Shown here: one piece after another, positions 44,668-54,632 of the stretch
Layout: the number at the start of each line of letters is the position of its first letter
How positions within the stretch are numbered: the first letter of the stretch is position 1
NCBI GenBank assembly: GCA_033763845.1
Contig: JANRJR010000070.1
Location: 1 to 64,000, forward strand
Reading direction: 5' to 3'
DNA length: 64,000 bases
From: DASZBR01 sp033763845
GTDB taxonomy: Bacteria > Pseudomonadota > Gammaproteobacteria > DASZBR01
Translations under genes and position numbers: made by a program
Notes under the pieces: model-generated
What the model was told of the DNA's origin: nothing
Databases searched by the model: none
What the model saw: the letters and a program-made list of their open reading frames with translations, nothing else

Positions 44668-44887
44668 CGAGGAAAAACACATATCTCTAAAGTGGGAAAT
44701 GCGTTTATGCGTAAATCACTCTCATATGCCGGCTTTATGTGCTATCAATTTTAATCCGACTATTAAGACTTTCAGTCAAAAGCTTAGAGCAAAAGGTAAC
44801 CCCCCAAAAGTGGTGATAACGGCTTGCATGAGAAAACTAATCTGTATTGCGGCTAGAGTTATAAAAAGCAATCAACCCTTCCGGGAA
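44668..44887 (+). pseudogene. IS110 transposase C-terminal remnant
   Basis: The DNA encodes RGKTHISKVGNAFMRKSL, then after a one-base frameshift MPALCAINFNPTIKTFSQKL and ACMRKLICIAARVIKSNQPF, about 75 residues matching the end of the IS110 copy at 39486-40493 with about 80-90% identity by eye. Truncated and frameshifted. The remainder of 44370-45012 (643 bases) is AT-rich with no gene. Confidence 0.82.
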
Positions 44888-45012
44888 ATTTTAGTATTGA
44901 ATAAGAATGCTAACCTAGCGTAGACTGAGCTTGCTATTTAATAGCAATACTTCCGGAATAAAAATTAATCTCTGCGGTATTTTAACCACGTTTTTTAATT
45001 AAAGGACTTGAA

Positions 45013-46299
45013 ATGAAGGAAGAAAACTTATCCACAGAGACAAAAATAGTTGCTGCTGTTGTTGGAGCTGTTGTGTTAGTTTGGGGCATTAATAGGCTCT
45101 TTTATACCCCCACCTCACCTTCTATATCTGAAAAATCCAAATCCTCGTCAAATCGGCAAATGGCAGTGGAAATTCGCGGAGAGGGACGAATCACACGAGA
45201 AGGAGATTCGGTATCTATTTATACAAGCGGAAATGCAACTCTCGTAAGAGGGATTTTCCAAACTAATGAAGACGAATGGGTTGGATTTGCACTTCAAGGA
45301 GATACAGTCCTAATTTGTAACGCAAAAACCAATGAACTTCTTGCGCAAGTACGCACAATGCAATCTTCCATTGCGTTTGCAATTGGCAGTACGAGTGAAG
45401 TTAATCGCGCATTAGAATCCTATCCCGCCTCCAACTTAATTCAGGGAAAACAAAACGTCCAACTACTAACAGATAAATCAGTGTATGTTCGACCTGAAAT
45501 TTGTGAGTTTTTTGAACTTAGTTGTCCACTCCTTCAACGTCAGATCACAGGCATAGGTGCATTAGTTTATAAAAAATCGTTACTAAAAGAAGGAAAATTT
45601 TATAAAATCGCAGGTAATGTACAAAATCTGGAAGGATATATATACCAAAAAGAGAAAGCTAAATTAGATGAGTCTCAACCCTTCCGAACACAACAATGCC
45701 TAGCATCAGGCACAGCATTCTTAGGCACTACCAAGCGAATCATAACTGCTGGGCACTGCGTTACAGGGGGTGACGTTAACATCAAAGATCTGCTTCTCGT
45801 ATTCGGCTTTGCACTCTCAGCATTAAATCAATCTTTGGAACGCTTTCCCGAAAACGATGTTTATGAACTTGAAAAAATTATAGATTATAAATTGAGCGAA
45901 AATGAAGATTGGGCTGTAGTGGAGTTAAAAAAACCGGTAGCAAATCGAGAAATTTCAACCAGAAGTAAAGAAACACCTAAAGACAAAACCCCCTTATATG
46001 TTATGGGCCACCCAATCGGATTGCCTATAAAAACAGATTTTGTAGCACGTGTTAAAAAAGAAATAAGCAAAACTAATCCTCATTTGTTTTTTACTAATTT
46101 AAACACCTTTGGTGGGAATTCGGGGTCTCCAGTATTTAATCTTCAAACACGTGAAATAGAAGGTATTTTAGTTAAAGGAAATAAAGACTTTCGTAAAAAT
46201 GAAAAAGGTGAAATTGTTTTCGCCTCATATGACGCCACACATGGTGGAGAAGGCTGTACAACTATACAGCGCGTTGAACAAGCCTTGAGGCGACCTTAA
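45013..46299 (+). CDS. Membrane-anchored trypsin-like serine protease
   Basis: A 428-residue protein with AAAGGA upstream. A membrane helix at 11-29 acts as signal anchor. After a domain of about 190 residues (SVSIYTSGNATLVRGIF...) of unknown type comes a chymotrypsin-fold domain with His248 (ITAGHC), Asp299 (EDWAVVEL) and Ser370 (GGNSGSPVF). Several Cys pairs (QQCLASG; EGCTT) suggest disulfides, so it acts in the periplasm or outside. The second protease of this type in the window; the two are not close relatives. Confidence 0.82.
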   Translation: MKEENLSTETKIVAAVVGAVVLVWGINRLFYTPTSPSISEKSKSSSNRQMAVEIRGEGRITREGDSVSIYTSGNATLVRGIFQTNEDEWVGFALQGDTVLICNAKTNELLAQVRTMQSSIAFAIGSTSEVNRALESYPASNLIQGKQNVQLLTDKSVYVRPEICEFFELSCPLLQRQITGIGALVYKKSLLKEGKFYKIAGNVQNLEGYIYQKEKAKLDESQPFRTQQCLASGTAFLGTTKRIITAGHCVTGGDVNIKDLLLVFGFALSALNQSLERFPENDVYELEKIIDYKLSENEDWAVVELKKPVANREISTRSKETPKDKTPLYVMGHPIGLPIKTDFVARVKKEISKTNPHLFFTNLNTFGGNSGSPVFNLQTREIEGILVKGNKDFRKNEKGEIVFASYDATHGGEGCTTIQRVEQALRRP

Positions 46300-46869
46300 T
46301 AATCATAACTTCTGAATCGAGTTTAACGCTAAAAAACATGTTCCTATTTTCTACACCGCTTTCTTTTCCAAATTTTCGGAACATTTTTCTATTACTGCGT
46401 CTTAAATCAACGCAGTAATCAGATAGTTAGATGAAATTCTGACTCACTGTACAGCCTTATAAGTAAATTCCGAAAGACACACACCTTCGAATCCAATAGC
46501 TTTAAGATTCTGAATATTTGACTTTAAACACGGTATCTTGACGGCATAAGGACAGAAGCGCGAAAAATGCTGATGCCGAATGGGAGGAATGAATATATGA
46601 AGAGCTAAAAACAGCGCTGAACACTTGATAATGAAGAATTAATCTACCACCTTATTTGAAAAACTGGCTTCAAAATTTAATGGCGGAAAAAATACCCAAT
46701 CAACTAGGAAAATTCGGAAAATAACGAGTGCAGTACCATCGCGATACATATCAATTGAGAGACACATAGAATTTATTTCGGGAAATTTACACTGACAATA
46801 AACCCCATCAAAAATAGGTAACTGTCAGCTCAGATTGAACCTTTTACAGATTATATCAATATTTGGTTT
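46300..46869. other. 570-bp gap with a strong hairpin
   Basis: ATTACTGCGT (46391-46400) and ACGCAGTAAT (46410-46419) form a perfect 10-bp stem with a 9-base loop, 92 bases after the protease stop. No T-run follows on either strand. No gene is seen in the rest of the gap. Confidence 0.4.
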
Positions 46870-47727
46870 TCATTTCTTCTTGCTTACCAGCAAGCCGCTC
46901 CCAGAAGCTGGATCTTCAGTAGAATCTTCACCATTGATAGAATAATTATTCGGGGGTGATTTTCCCGATTTAGATTGCTTACTATCACCACTTCCCCCTC
47001 CACTTCGGGTTATCTTCACTCGGCTCCTCAAAGCAGCATTTTCGTCTTCCAACTCTTTATTTCTTCTCCTTAATGCTTCAAGTTCATCTAAATTTTGTGG
47101 AGCTCCGACACCAACATCATTATTGTTGTTCTCAACCCGTTGGTTAGTTCCTACGTCCCGCCACCTGCCCAAAGAAGTCACACTAACTTGATTCATTCCA
47201 CTTAATGTCTTCTGAATTTTAGTGTAATGACAAACCCCACTATAAAATTGCTCTTTTTGAAACGAGGTTGCAGTAGAATATTTGTGAATAATTTCATTTA
47301 AAGTATCTCTAAGAGTGCTCTTACTTTTATTAAAAAATAATTTACCGCCTTTGATTTCACTTACAGCTTTTTTAAGCGCTAGGACGTATTCGTCCCTCGT
47401 CTTACATTTATTTTGATTTTTAATAACCGTTCTTATCCTCTTAATATCTGCCATCCGCCTTTTGGATAAATTCTTTTTTTTGATTTCCTTACGTTCTAGC
47501 TTGTATCTTCTCAATGCTGCCGAAATATCTTTGTTCAGGCACTTTAGCGCAAATTCTTCTGTTTTTTCTCTAATGGAATTTTTATCTTTTCTCCTCAAAC
47601 GTGAGAGCGCACTTTCATCTTCGGATGCGGTTTCCTCACCATCAAAAGATAATACTTGTGAACCAAAACTTTCTTCTAAACCGCTACCTTCATCACTTAC
47701 AGCACTTGAACCTTGAAAATCTTCCAT
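46870..47727 (-). CDS. Coiled-coil protein of unknown function, effector-like
   Basis: A 285-residue basic protein. The first 45 residues are acidic and Ser-rich; 50-160 is highly charged helix (RRYKLERKEIKKKNLSKRR); LDELEALRRRNKELEDENAALRSRV (about 217-241) is a leucine zipper; the tail is Gly/Ser-rich. No signal peptide. It follows the 982-residue protein on the same strand, with 35 bases between, so they may be one operon. Function unknown; composition fits a translocated protein. Confidence 0.6.
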   Translation of the reverse strand: MEDFQGSSAVSDEGSGLEESFGSQVLSFDGEETASEDESALSRLRRKDKNSIREKTEEFALKCLNKDISAALRRYKLERKEIKKKNLSKRRMADIKRIRTVIKNQNKCKTRDEYVLALKKAVSEIKGGKLFFNKSKSTLRDTLNEIIHKYSTATSFQKEQFYSGVCHYTKIQKTLSGMNQVSVTSLGRWRDVGTNQRVENNNNDVGVGAPQNLDELEALRRRNKELEDENAALRSRVKITRSGGGSGDSKQSKSGKSPPNNYSINGEDSTEDPASGSGLLVSKKK

Positions 47728-47762
47728 CGTTTTCTCCTTAGTAGGTTACTTGTAAAATAAAA

Positions 47763-50711
47763 TCACCGTGTTTTTCTTACTACAGTCACAGCCTCCTCGA
47801 CTCGCGTAATTGCAGAAAGGCTTGTTTTAAAATTACCGTGTATTTTAACCAACGTAGCCAATGTTTCATTCGACTTTCCAGGAAGTTTGCTTACCTCAAA
47901 AAAGCGCTTCTCCTGCTGGGCTACAAATTTATTTACCCCACAGACTTTTTGTTTTTTATCACAGGGTTCTAACGTACTCGCAATACGCTTCGCTTCAAAT
48001 CGCATTTTGGCAATCATGGAAATGATAGAATGAACTTCTGGCTGAGATTTAAGATAATTCTGACTATCCTCGTCCATTTTTTTTAAGTCTTTATCTTCAA
48101 ACGATTGAGTTTTGACCATTTCTCCTATGGTATTTTCTAAACTATCTTCGGCTGACTCATCATCTTTGATCTCTTGAACATGCTCCTTCAAGAACTTCAT
48201 CAATTCTTGACCTAATTTAGTAAAATCATTATCGACGGCCAGTTGCAATGCAAAAGGCATCGTTTTGATAACAAATAACAATCCCTCCTTTGCAAGACTT
48301 TCTAACGCATTAAAATCCGTTCCTGATTCTCGCAGAGACTTCATTTTTTCGACACGCTCCGACAATTCAACCCCAGATATTGCGATTAAAACATCTTCAA
48401 TTTGGGCAGATTTTTGATGCAGCATGGCTAATTCAGCAGGGCTGACTCTTTGTTTATCGCCAATCCCTATCCACTGGCAAAAATACTCAATGACACGCTC
48501 AGCAAGCGCTTCTCTTACCAAAGGATGTGTAAAGGCAGGTGACATGGAAAGGGGTTTTTCAAAACATCGTTGGGCTTCTAGGAGATACGCCCCACTTTTA
48601 GCTAAACGATCCTTAACGTTATCGTCATTTAATTCTTCATCAGAACTGGTAATGTCTTTATGAAGAGCCCATAACTGATCACCTTTCTTTCGCCATGCAC
48701 TCAAATAATTTGGATCTAACTCAATCGCCTGACTGTAATGTCGAAGGGCTTCTTCAGGGATTCTGGCTCTGTCGCCAAGCCTACATAACTCAATCGCGGC
48801 AACTCTTTTTTCATCTGATTTTAACTGTCTACGCATCGCCATTTCTTTGTAGCTATTAAGAAAACATGCCATACGTCTCAGCTTTTCAGCATCCCTTTCG
48901 CCTGCCAATTCTCGCTTAAAACTTTCCTTCATTGCGTAGTAAATGGCTTTCATTTCTTTAATATACTTAGCATAATTTTCAGATTTCAACGCATTGAGGC
49001 CAATTTCTAGATAATCGAATGCATTCGCTGTTTCCTGTAAATTTGGCACGTTCCCATTATAGAATGGCTCTAGCAAAGCTTCTTCATGCCGTTCTATGTC
49101 AGCTTTTTCTTCATTTTCCTCATCTCGGGCCTTTATGATACTTAAACGCCTCTCAACCAATGTTTTTTGTTCTTGAAATGCTTGCTTCAAGGATTGGATT
49201 TTTGATCTAACTCCTTCTTTCTGTGAAGAAGGCTTGCTGAAAAACTCGTCCAACTTCGCCAAATTAGATTCTATGTCACGCACGAAAGCTTGCGGTTGGA
49301 AGCCTTCTTGAAGTTGTTGCGAGTCGCGCTTTTCATCCAACTCTCCTTTCATTTTCGCCAAGACTTCGACTTTTTCTTTCACCAACTCCAATCGCTGCTC
49401 GAGAAAACTACGCCGAATAGTTTCTAAAAATAAAACGGTTTTTCGTGTATAAAATCTTCTTAGCCCTCTTTGACAAGCCTTAATTTCATTCTCTATTTCC
49501 TGATCTTTCGTTTCAAATTCCTTTTCTGCAAGCGCTAAATTTGGGAGCCGTTCAGAAAATGGGGCAAAAACATCTTTTTGAAGTTTCACTTTTTTAAGGG
49601 CTGCATCAATTCTTGCTTGACCACTATAATCTTCAACCCATTTCAGCCGTATATTTACCCAATAAAACAAAAAATTGGGTATCAAACGACGTTTCGGCAC
49701 TAATTCACTTACTTCATATCGTTTAGCCAAATTTTCCTTTAAGCTTAATTCATCTGACGCAACACCGCCGAACCAGGGTAATTCAAATAACTTTTTGCGC
49801 GCTACTTCATCTCCATGCGAGTCAACGATCAAATGAAACCGAATAAATTGTTCTTGTAATAGTTCATCTCCTTTAATTTGCGGAGTAGTAAAACTTTCTT
49901 TGAGAAGTCCTTTCGACTTTAATACACCCACAAATCGGCATAAAACGTCTGCATTTCGAAGGGTTGGATCGGATGCAGCGATAGAAAGACGCGCAAGAAT
50001 ATGGGCCACGATATCATCACGTTCTTTTTTATAAACAGCCTCTTGTGCATCAAGATACGCTTCCCAGTCTTGCAAAATGGAAAGCGGGATCTTATTAAAA
50101 ACACGGCGCCGTTTCGCAGACTCGTATTCTTTTCTGGCTTGTTCTAATACCAAAGCGATTGCTAATAAAATATCGTATGCTGCCAAAAGAGAAGCATGTG
50201 CGTGCGTACAAAATCTTCCATGTTGTTGTAGCGCCGCTTGAATTTCTTCTAGTTGACGTTTTTTAACTTGATTGTCTTCTGCAATTTTTTCAAATTTTTC
50301 CCAAAGCTCCTTACTTAATAAAGATTCCACAGTATCTTGTTTGCTTTGGAATTGAGCTTGCGCATGCTGATCTTCACGTCGCACTCCTAATCCATCTCTG
50401 ACTTCTTTACCCAATTCAGATACTGATTTTTGAGATTTTCCAGGGGATTTTGTACCTATTGATGCCACAAACTCATTAACAGAGTGTTTTAAGTTTGTCG
50501 CTATTTGCCGACTAAATTCAGTTATCCCCGTATGATGAAACTTTGAATTTTTATAAGAATCAAAACCTTTCTGCAAAATTTCTTGCGTGAATTCTGGCGA
50601 TAATGTGAACACCCCAAACGTTTCATCAATGCTGATTGGCTTAGATTCACCCTGAGGGGTAGCGTTATACTTTCTAATAGCTCGCTTTAAATCAAAAATT
50701 TCAAATCCCAT
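47763..50711 (-). CDS. Large coiled-coil/TPR protein, effector-like
   Basis: From ATG 50711 (AAGGAAC upstream) the product is 982 residues; an earlier frame to 50741 adds ten residues without a site. Long charged helical stretches (for example EEIQAALQQHG, LELVKEKVEVLAKMKGELDEK) predict coiled coils through residues 100-600. A TPR-like segment (LGDRARIPEEALRHYSQAIELDPNYLSAWRKKG) lies near 645-680. No signal peptide. No family. Same transcription unit as the coiled-coil gene downstream. Confidence 0.6.
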   Translation of the reverse strand: MGFEIFDLKRAIRKYNATPQGESKPISIDETFGVFTLSPEFTQEILQKGFDSYKNSKFHHTGITEFSRQIATNLKHSVNEFVASIGTKSPGKSQKSVSELGKEVRDGLGVRREDQHAQAQFQSKQDTVESLLSKELWEKFEKIAEDNQVKKRQLEEIQAALQQHGRFCTHAHASLLAAYDILLAIALVLEQARKEYESAKRRRVFNKIPLSILQDWEAYLDAQEAVYKKERDDIVAHILARLSIAASDPTLRNADVLCRFVGVLKSKGLLKESFTTPQIKGDELLQEQFIRFHLIVDSHGDEVARKKLFELPWFGGVASDELSLKENLAKRYEVSELVPKRRLIPNFLFYWVNIRLKWVEDYSGQARIDAALKKVKLQKDVFAPFSERLPNLALAEKEFETKDQEIENEIKACQRGLRRFYTRKTVLFLETIRRSFLEQRLELVKEKVEVLAKMKGELDEKRDSQQLQEGFQPQAFVRDIESNLAKLDEFFSKPSSQKEGVRSKIQSLKQAFQEQKTLVERRLSIIKARDEENEEKADIERHEEALLEPFYNGNVPNLQETANAFDYLEIGLNALKSENYAKYIKEMKAIYYAMKESFKRELAGERDAEKLRRMACFLNSYKEMAMRRQLKSDEKRVAAIELCRLGDRARIPEEALRHYSQAIELDPNYLSAWRKKGDQLWALHKDITSSDEELNDDNVKDRLAKSGAYLLEAQRCFEKPLSMSPAFTHPLVREALAERVIEYFCQWIGIGDKQRVSPAELAMLHQKSAQIEDVLIAISGVELSERVEKMKSLRESGTDFNALESLAKEGLLFVIKTMPFALQLAVDNDFTKLGQELMKFLKEHVQEIKDDESAEDSLENTIGEMVKTQSFEDKDLKKMDEDSQNYLKSQPEVHSIISMIAKMRFEAKRIASTLEPCDKKQKVCGVNKFVAQQEKRFFEVSKLPGKSNETLATLVKIHGNFKTSLSAITRVEEAVTVVRKTR

Positions 50712-50868
50712 AACTCTGTTCCTTTTCCAGGTGGAACTCAAAGAATTTTATCAAAACACTACTGTAAAAGCAGTAAAAACTGCAAGAGTTTGAAACTCTA
50801 GCAACTTCTGGACCGTCTTAAGCTTCTTACAGATTAAGCTTGCCTCTTCTCGTGTACATATCAAGCAA

Positions 50869-51069
50869 TCAATACTGAGGAACAATAGTGCTTATGGAGC
50901 TTTTATAGATAGCTTGTTTTACAACACCATCAAGCCAAATTACTGTCTCATCCTGTCCTACCAAAACTCCTTTAAGCTTAATTCCATGCTTTAAAAAGAC
51001 GGCAAGCTCCACCCGATCTGCAATTAATTTTTCAATGAACTGATGCTCTATGGAAATACGTTTTGACAT
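50869..51069 (-). CDS. Divergent second Hfq
   Basis: A 66-residue Sm-like protein aligned over its length with the 4948-5160 Hfq: HGIKLKGVLVGQDETVIWLDG (Sm1) and IYKSSISTIVPQY (Sm2). The YKH triad of Hfq is changed to YKS and the KNT before it to DGV, so the proximal RNA pore is altered. RBS GAGAGGGAC, with the Shine-Dalgarno in the loop of a short hairpin (ATGAG-AGGGAC-CTCAT). Hfq paralogs on mobile DNA are known in other bacteria. Confidence 0.82.
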   Translation of the reverse strand: MSKRISIEHQFIEKLIADRVELAVFLKHGIKLKGVLVGQDETVIWLDGVVKQAIYKSSISTIVPQY

Positions 51070-51313
51070 AATGAGGTCCCTCTCATTTATAAGGCTAGCG
51101 CAGTAATATTAAAGTCTTTTAGGGTTAATTTGAAAGAAGCATACACAGAATTTCGCTCATATCCAACGCACACCCCATGCATAATTCTTACCCCTCAAAA
51201 AAAGCCCGATAATCAACCGTTCTCCGCCGTAAAACATTAGCAACTATATCTTGTCCCATTAGCAATGAAATTTAAGTTTGTACAGTTTAAGAATCCAACC
51301 AATAAAATTCTTT

Positions 51314-51328
51314 CATCAAATTTTGATG
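51314..51328. promoter_or_regulatory. 15-bp operator before the signalling operon
   Basis: CATCAAATTTTGATG, the same palindrome as at 55422-55436 (one central base different). It lies 162 bases before the first gene of the signalling operon and suggests control by the C1-like repressor at 54633-55382. The rest of the 406-base gap 51070-51475 shows no gene. Confidence 0.6.
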
Positions 51329-51475
51329 TATGTTAGGATAGTTACCAACTGTTACGTAATTCAGATCTCCTAGAAAAATATACAAAAACTTTGAATCACT
51401 GCCGTAACAAAACTCATCACACTAATACACAAAAAAGGCTCACACTAATTATCATCAAAAGCTTCAACAACAACT

Positions 51476-52231
51476 TTGATATTAGCAGGAATAAAAATGG
51501 ACATTAGCACTGATGAAAATATTTTATTCAAAACAGACACAATAACGAAAAAAAACCTGTGTGAACTAAATAGTTTCTTAGACGAATGGGATCAACGCTA
51601 CAAATTGCAAGCGCAAAGCATTCCCCTGTTTATAGAAACAGAAAATCGCGGCTGGAACATTAAACAGAAAAAATTTTTTGCGAGGGCTTTTTATCATGTT
51701 CGCGGACATTTTCATGACTTCTTATGGTACTTAGGTAACCACGCTCCCGACAAAAGATCGAAAGAAGTTATTCTGCATAATTTAATGGAAGAATTTGGTG
51801 GGCAAGCCCAATCACATGAGAAACTGTACATCCATTTTGCTAAAAGTTTGGACGTACAAGACATAAACGATGAAATTCTTGAACAGACGACCTATCTTCC
51901 ATTTATCAAAGAGTTCAATAAAGGCCATTTAAGTCGTCTTTATACCCACTCCTGGCACGACAATTTAGCAATCTTCTCAGCCTATGAGAGATTGGACAAT
52001 ATTGATTACACCAACCTAATGACATTAGTAAAAAACTGGGGTATTCCCGATAAAGATAGTGTATTCTTCAAAGTTCATATGTTAGTTGAGCACTTTGAAA
52101 CAACGCTCTCGACTCTCTTGTCCATTTGGACAATAAATAAGCAAACAGTTATTGATGCGTTTAATTTCATAGCCTCTCATCAACTACAAATGTGGAAGAA
52201 TTTATCAGCGGCTGTGGTGGAATATTCATGA
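51476..52231 (+). CDS. Heme-oxygenase-like iron-containing redox enzyme (CADD/TENA-like)
   Basis: A 251-residue helical protein. RGHFHDFLWYLGNHAPDKRS, HNLMEEFGGQAQSHEKLYIHF and FFKVHMLVEHFETT supply the His/Glu pattern of the heme-oxygenase-like dimetal family (CADD, PqqC/TenA relatives). A start at the Met of MDISTDENI (residue 8, position 51497) is equally possible. It is the first gene of the signalling operon, so it may make or modify a small molecule used there; that is inference. Confidence 0.7.
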   Translation: MILAGIKMDISTDENILFKTDTITKKNLCELNSFLDEWDQRYKLQAQSIPLFIETENRGWNIKQKKFFARAFYHVRGHFHDFLWYLGNHAPDKRSKEVILHNLMEEFGGQAQSHEKLYIHFAKSLDVQDINDEILEQTTYLPFIKEFNKGHLSRLYTHSWHDNLAIFSAYERLDNIDYTNLMTLVKNWGIPDKDSVFFKVHMLVEHFETTLSTLLSIWTINKQTVIDAFNFIASHQLQMWKNLSAAVVEYS

Positions 52232-52241
52232 GGGCTCGAGT

Positions 52242-53543
52242 TTGCGACGCAATTTATTTTTTTTAACGTGTATTTTTAGATTTATTGCAAAAAAAACCGA
52301 GGATGCCGATCTTCAACTCGTGCCTTTTGGCGTCGTTATGTTTATCAATTTTTTTCTTTATTACATTATCTGGCTAAAATTCAATCAACAAACCTATGAA
52401 AATTTATTTCTCCGCGCTACAGCTTCCACACTTTGTTTGATACTTTCTTTAAAAAACTATTGGCCAAAAAGTTTTACAAAATTCCTACCCGTTTACTGGT
52501 ATTTCACCGCAGGATTCTGTCTTCCTTTTTTCTTTGTATTGATGACAATTAAAAACCACGGTTCGACCATATGGCTAATGAATTGTGTTTCCGCTCTCTT
52601 CTTTTTGATGTTGCTATTTGATCTGTTAAGCGCTTTATTCCTCATACTTTTGGGAGGGTTTGTAGCCTATTTGAGTTTTATCTCGACTACACAAGAAGCT
52701 TTTTATTTTAACCCGGGAGATGTAAACGCTTTGGGGATTATCGCTACGATGGGAGCCGCATTTATTATCGGAGGGATTTTTACCCACAATAAACAACTCA
52801 TTCAAAACGCAAAATTAAACGGAATGATGGCTGCAGGCGCCAATATTGCGCATGAACTCCGAACTCCATTAGGTTCTATCACCAATGGCATAAAGGGAAT
52901 AAAACGCTATTTTCCTGCTTTTTTAGATAGTTACCGCATCGCCAAAGAACACCATTTAGACATCCCGGAAATTCGCCCGGATCACTTCGAAACTTTAGCT
53001 ACTTTATTAGACGATGTTGAATCAGAAACTGAATATTCCAACACTGTTATTAATATGCTTCTGGTCAAAGTAAAACATTCTGATATGAATTTTTCTGCAA
53101 CAGAAGAGTGCACCATATCACAATGTGTTCAAAAAGCTTTAGAAAGATATCCTTTTGCCTCAGACAAACAAAATCAATTAATTCATTGGGACGACTCTAA
53201 TGATTTTACATTTAAGGGTAATCAGATGCTAATGACTCATGTTTTATTTAATCTGATAAAAAACTCTTTGTACTTCATAGATGAAGCTCGTAAAGGCGAG
53301 ATTCATATCTGGGCCAAAACGGGTAAAAAATACAACCATCTCCACTTTAAGGACACTGGCAAAGGTATTCCGAAAAACATCCTCCCTAAATTATTTACCC
53401 GCTTCTTTAGCACCTCTGCAAATGGGACAGGGTTGGGGCTGACCTTCTGTAAAATGGTTATGGAAGGCTTCGGGGGCTCCATCCTTTGCCATTCTATTGA
53501 GAATGAATACACTGAATTTACCCTTCGTTTTCCAAAAATCTAG
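52242..53543 (+). CDS. CqsS/LqsS-type sensor histidine kinase
   Basis: A 433-residue kinase. Six to seven membrane helices (about 27-180) include KFLPVYWYFTAGFCLPFFFVLM and STIWLMNC, which match Vibrio CqsS and Legionella LqsS receptors for alpha-hydroxyketone signals. H-box: GANIAHELRTPL with phospho-His204. ATP domain: NLIKNSLYFI, DTGKGIPK, GTGLGLTF. No receiver is fused to it, unlike CqsS. The frame opens at a TTG (52242) just after the previous stop; the start is uncertain. Confidence 0.85.
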   Translation: MRRNLFFLTCIFRFIAKKTEDADLQLVPFGVVMFINFFLYYIIWLKFNQQTYENLFLRATASTLCLILSLKNYWPKSFTKFLPVYWYFTAGFCLPFFFVLMTIKNHGSTIWLMNCVSALFFLMLLFDLLSALFLILLGGFVAYLSFISTTQEAFYFNPGDVNALGIIATMGAAFIIGGIFTHNKQLIQNAKLNGMMAAGANIAHELRTPLGSITNGIKGIKRYFPAFLDSYRIAKEHHLDIPEIRPDHFETLATLLDDVESETEYSNTVINMLLVKVKHSDMNFSATEECTISQCVQKALERYPFASDKQNQLIHWDDSNDFTFKGNQMLMTHVLFNLIKNSLYFIDEARKGEIHIWAKTGKKYNHLHFKDTGKGIPKNILPKLFTRFFSTSANGTGLGLTFCKMVMEGFGGSILCHSIENEYTEFTLRFPKI

Positions 53544-53596
53544 TCAAATCCCGTCAAACCATGATGTAATAGTCTTTTTTGATGCTAGGGACTCTC

Positions 53597-54625
53597 ATGA
53601 TCACGACAAACGGAATATCAGCATACTACTACCCTACCTTGGCAGTTCTAGTTGATGATAGCGAACGATTTCTAACAACAATCAGTCTGCAATTAGATAC
53701 AAACCTTGCTTACGTCACCTTTAGTGATCCAGAACAAGCACTAAAATTTGTTACCCAAAAAACTCCAAATTCATTAGCCGAAAAATGTTTGGCTGAAAAT
53801 GGGGAAGCTGGTAATTTTGGAGTTCAATCTACTGAACATGACGTCAAACTTAATTTATCAAAACTGTACCAGCAAATTTATAACGCCGAACGCTTTAATG
53901 AAACTTCAGTCATTGTGGTTGATTATTCAATGCCGAACATGAATGGCATGAAATTTTGCAAAAGTATTCGTGAATTAAATAAATCAATAAAAATAATTTT
54001 ATTAACTGGTGAAGCAGATGAAGGGAAAGGTGTTGAAATGTTCAATGCTGAGCTTATTCATCGATTCATTTCGAAAAATTCGCCTGGATTCGGAGAACAA
54101 GTTAGTAGTGCTATTGCTGAATTGCAACGAAACTACTTTGAATCACAATCAAAGCTTATTATACAAAATTTATCTACAAAAGCTTCTTCCTGCCTGCATG
54201 AAACAACCTTTATAAAAGTATTTCATGAAATTATTCGTAAACATAGAATTGTTGAATACTACCTTATTGAAAATACAGGCAGTTTTCTTTTGCTAAAATT
54301 TGATGGCACTCCAATTTGGCTCCTGGTTTCAAGCGACACAGAGCTTCAAGAATATTGCGACATTGCAAAAGATTATCATGCGCCACCTGAGATACTAAAA
54401 CTCTTAAAAGAAGGCCAAAAGATTCCTTATTTTAAAAATCCTGATGAATACATGAAAATGTCAGGTGTACATTGGGAAGCGCATTTACATACTGCTCAAA
54501 AAATCCAAGGGGAAAATACAACTTATTACTACGCGCTCGTAAAAGAAGAAGAGTTGTTTCCAATTGAAAAGGAAAACGTTCTCTCCTACAAAGAGTACAT
54601 GGAAACAGTCTGGCCACCTATTTGA
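53597..54625 (+). CDS. LqsR-like response regulator
   Basis: From ATG 53597 (AGGGAC upstream; ATG 53582 also possible) the product is 342 residues. The receiver has the acidic pair in AVLVDDSERFL, phospho-Asp in VIVVDYSMPNMNG (near residue 109) and Lys of FISKNSPG. An insertion of about 45 residues (between AEKC and ETSV) breaks the fold, as in LqsR. The C-terminal half (about 190-342) is the unknown output domain of that family. It follows the kinase by 35 bases; kinase and regulator are likely cognate. Confidence 0.8.
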   Translation: MITTNGISAYYYPTLAVLVDDSERFLTTISLQLDTNLAYVTFSDPEQALKFVTQKTPNSLAEKCLAENGEAGNFGVQSTEHDVKLNLSKLYQQIYNAERFNETSVIVVDYSMPNMNGMKFCKSIRELNKSIKIILLTGEADEGKGVEMFNAELIHRFISKNSPGFGEQVSSAIAELQRNYFESQSKLIIQNLSTKASSCLHETTFIKVFHEIIRKHRIVEYYLIENTGSFLLLKFDGTPIWLLVSSDTELQEYCDIAKDYHAPPEILKLLKEGQKIPYFKNPDEYMKMSGVHWEAHLHTAQKIQGENTTYYYALVKEEELFPIEKENVLSYKEYMETVWPPI

Positions 54626-54632
54626 AAAAGAT

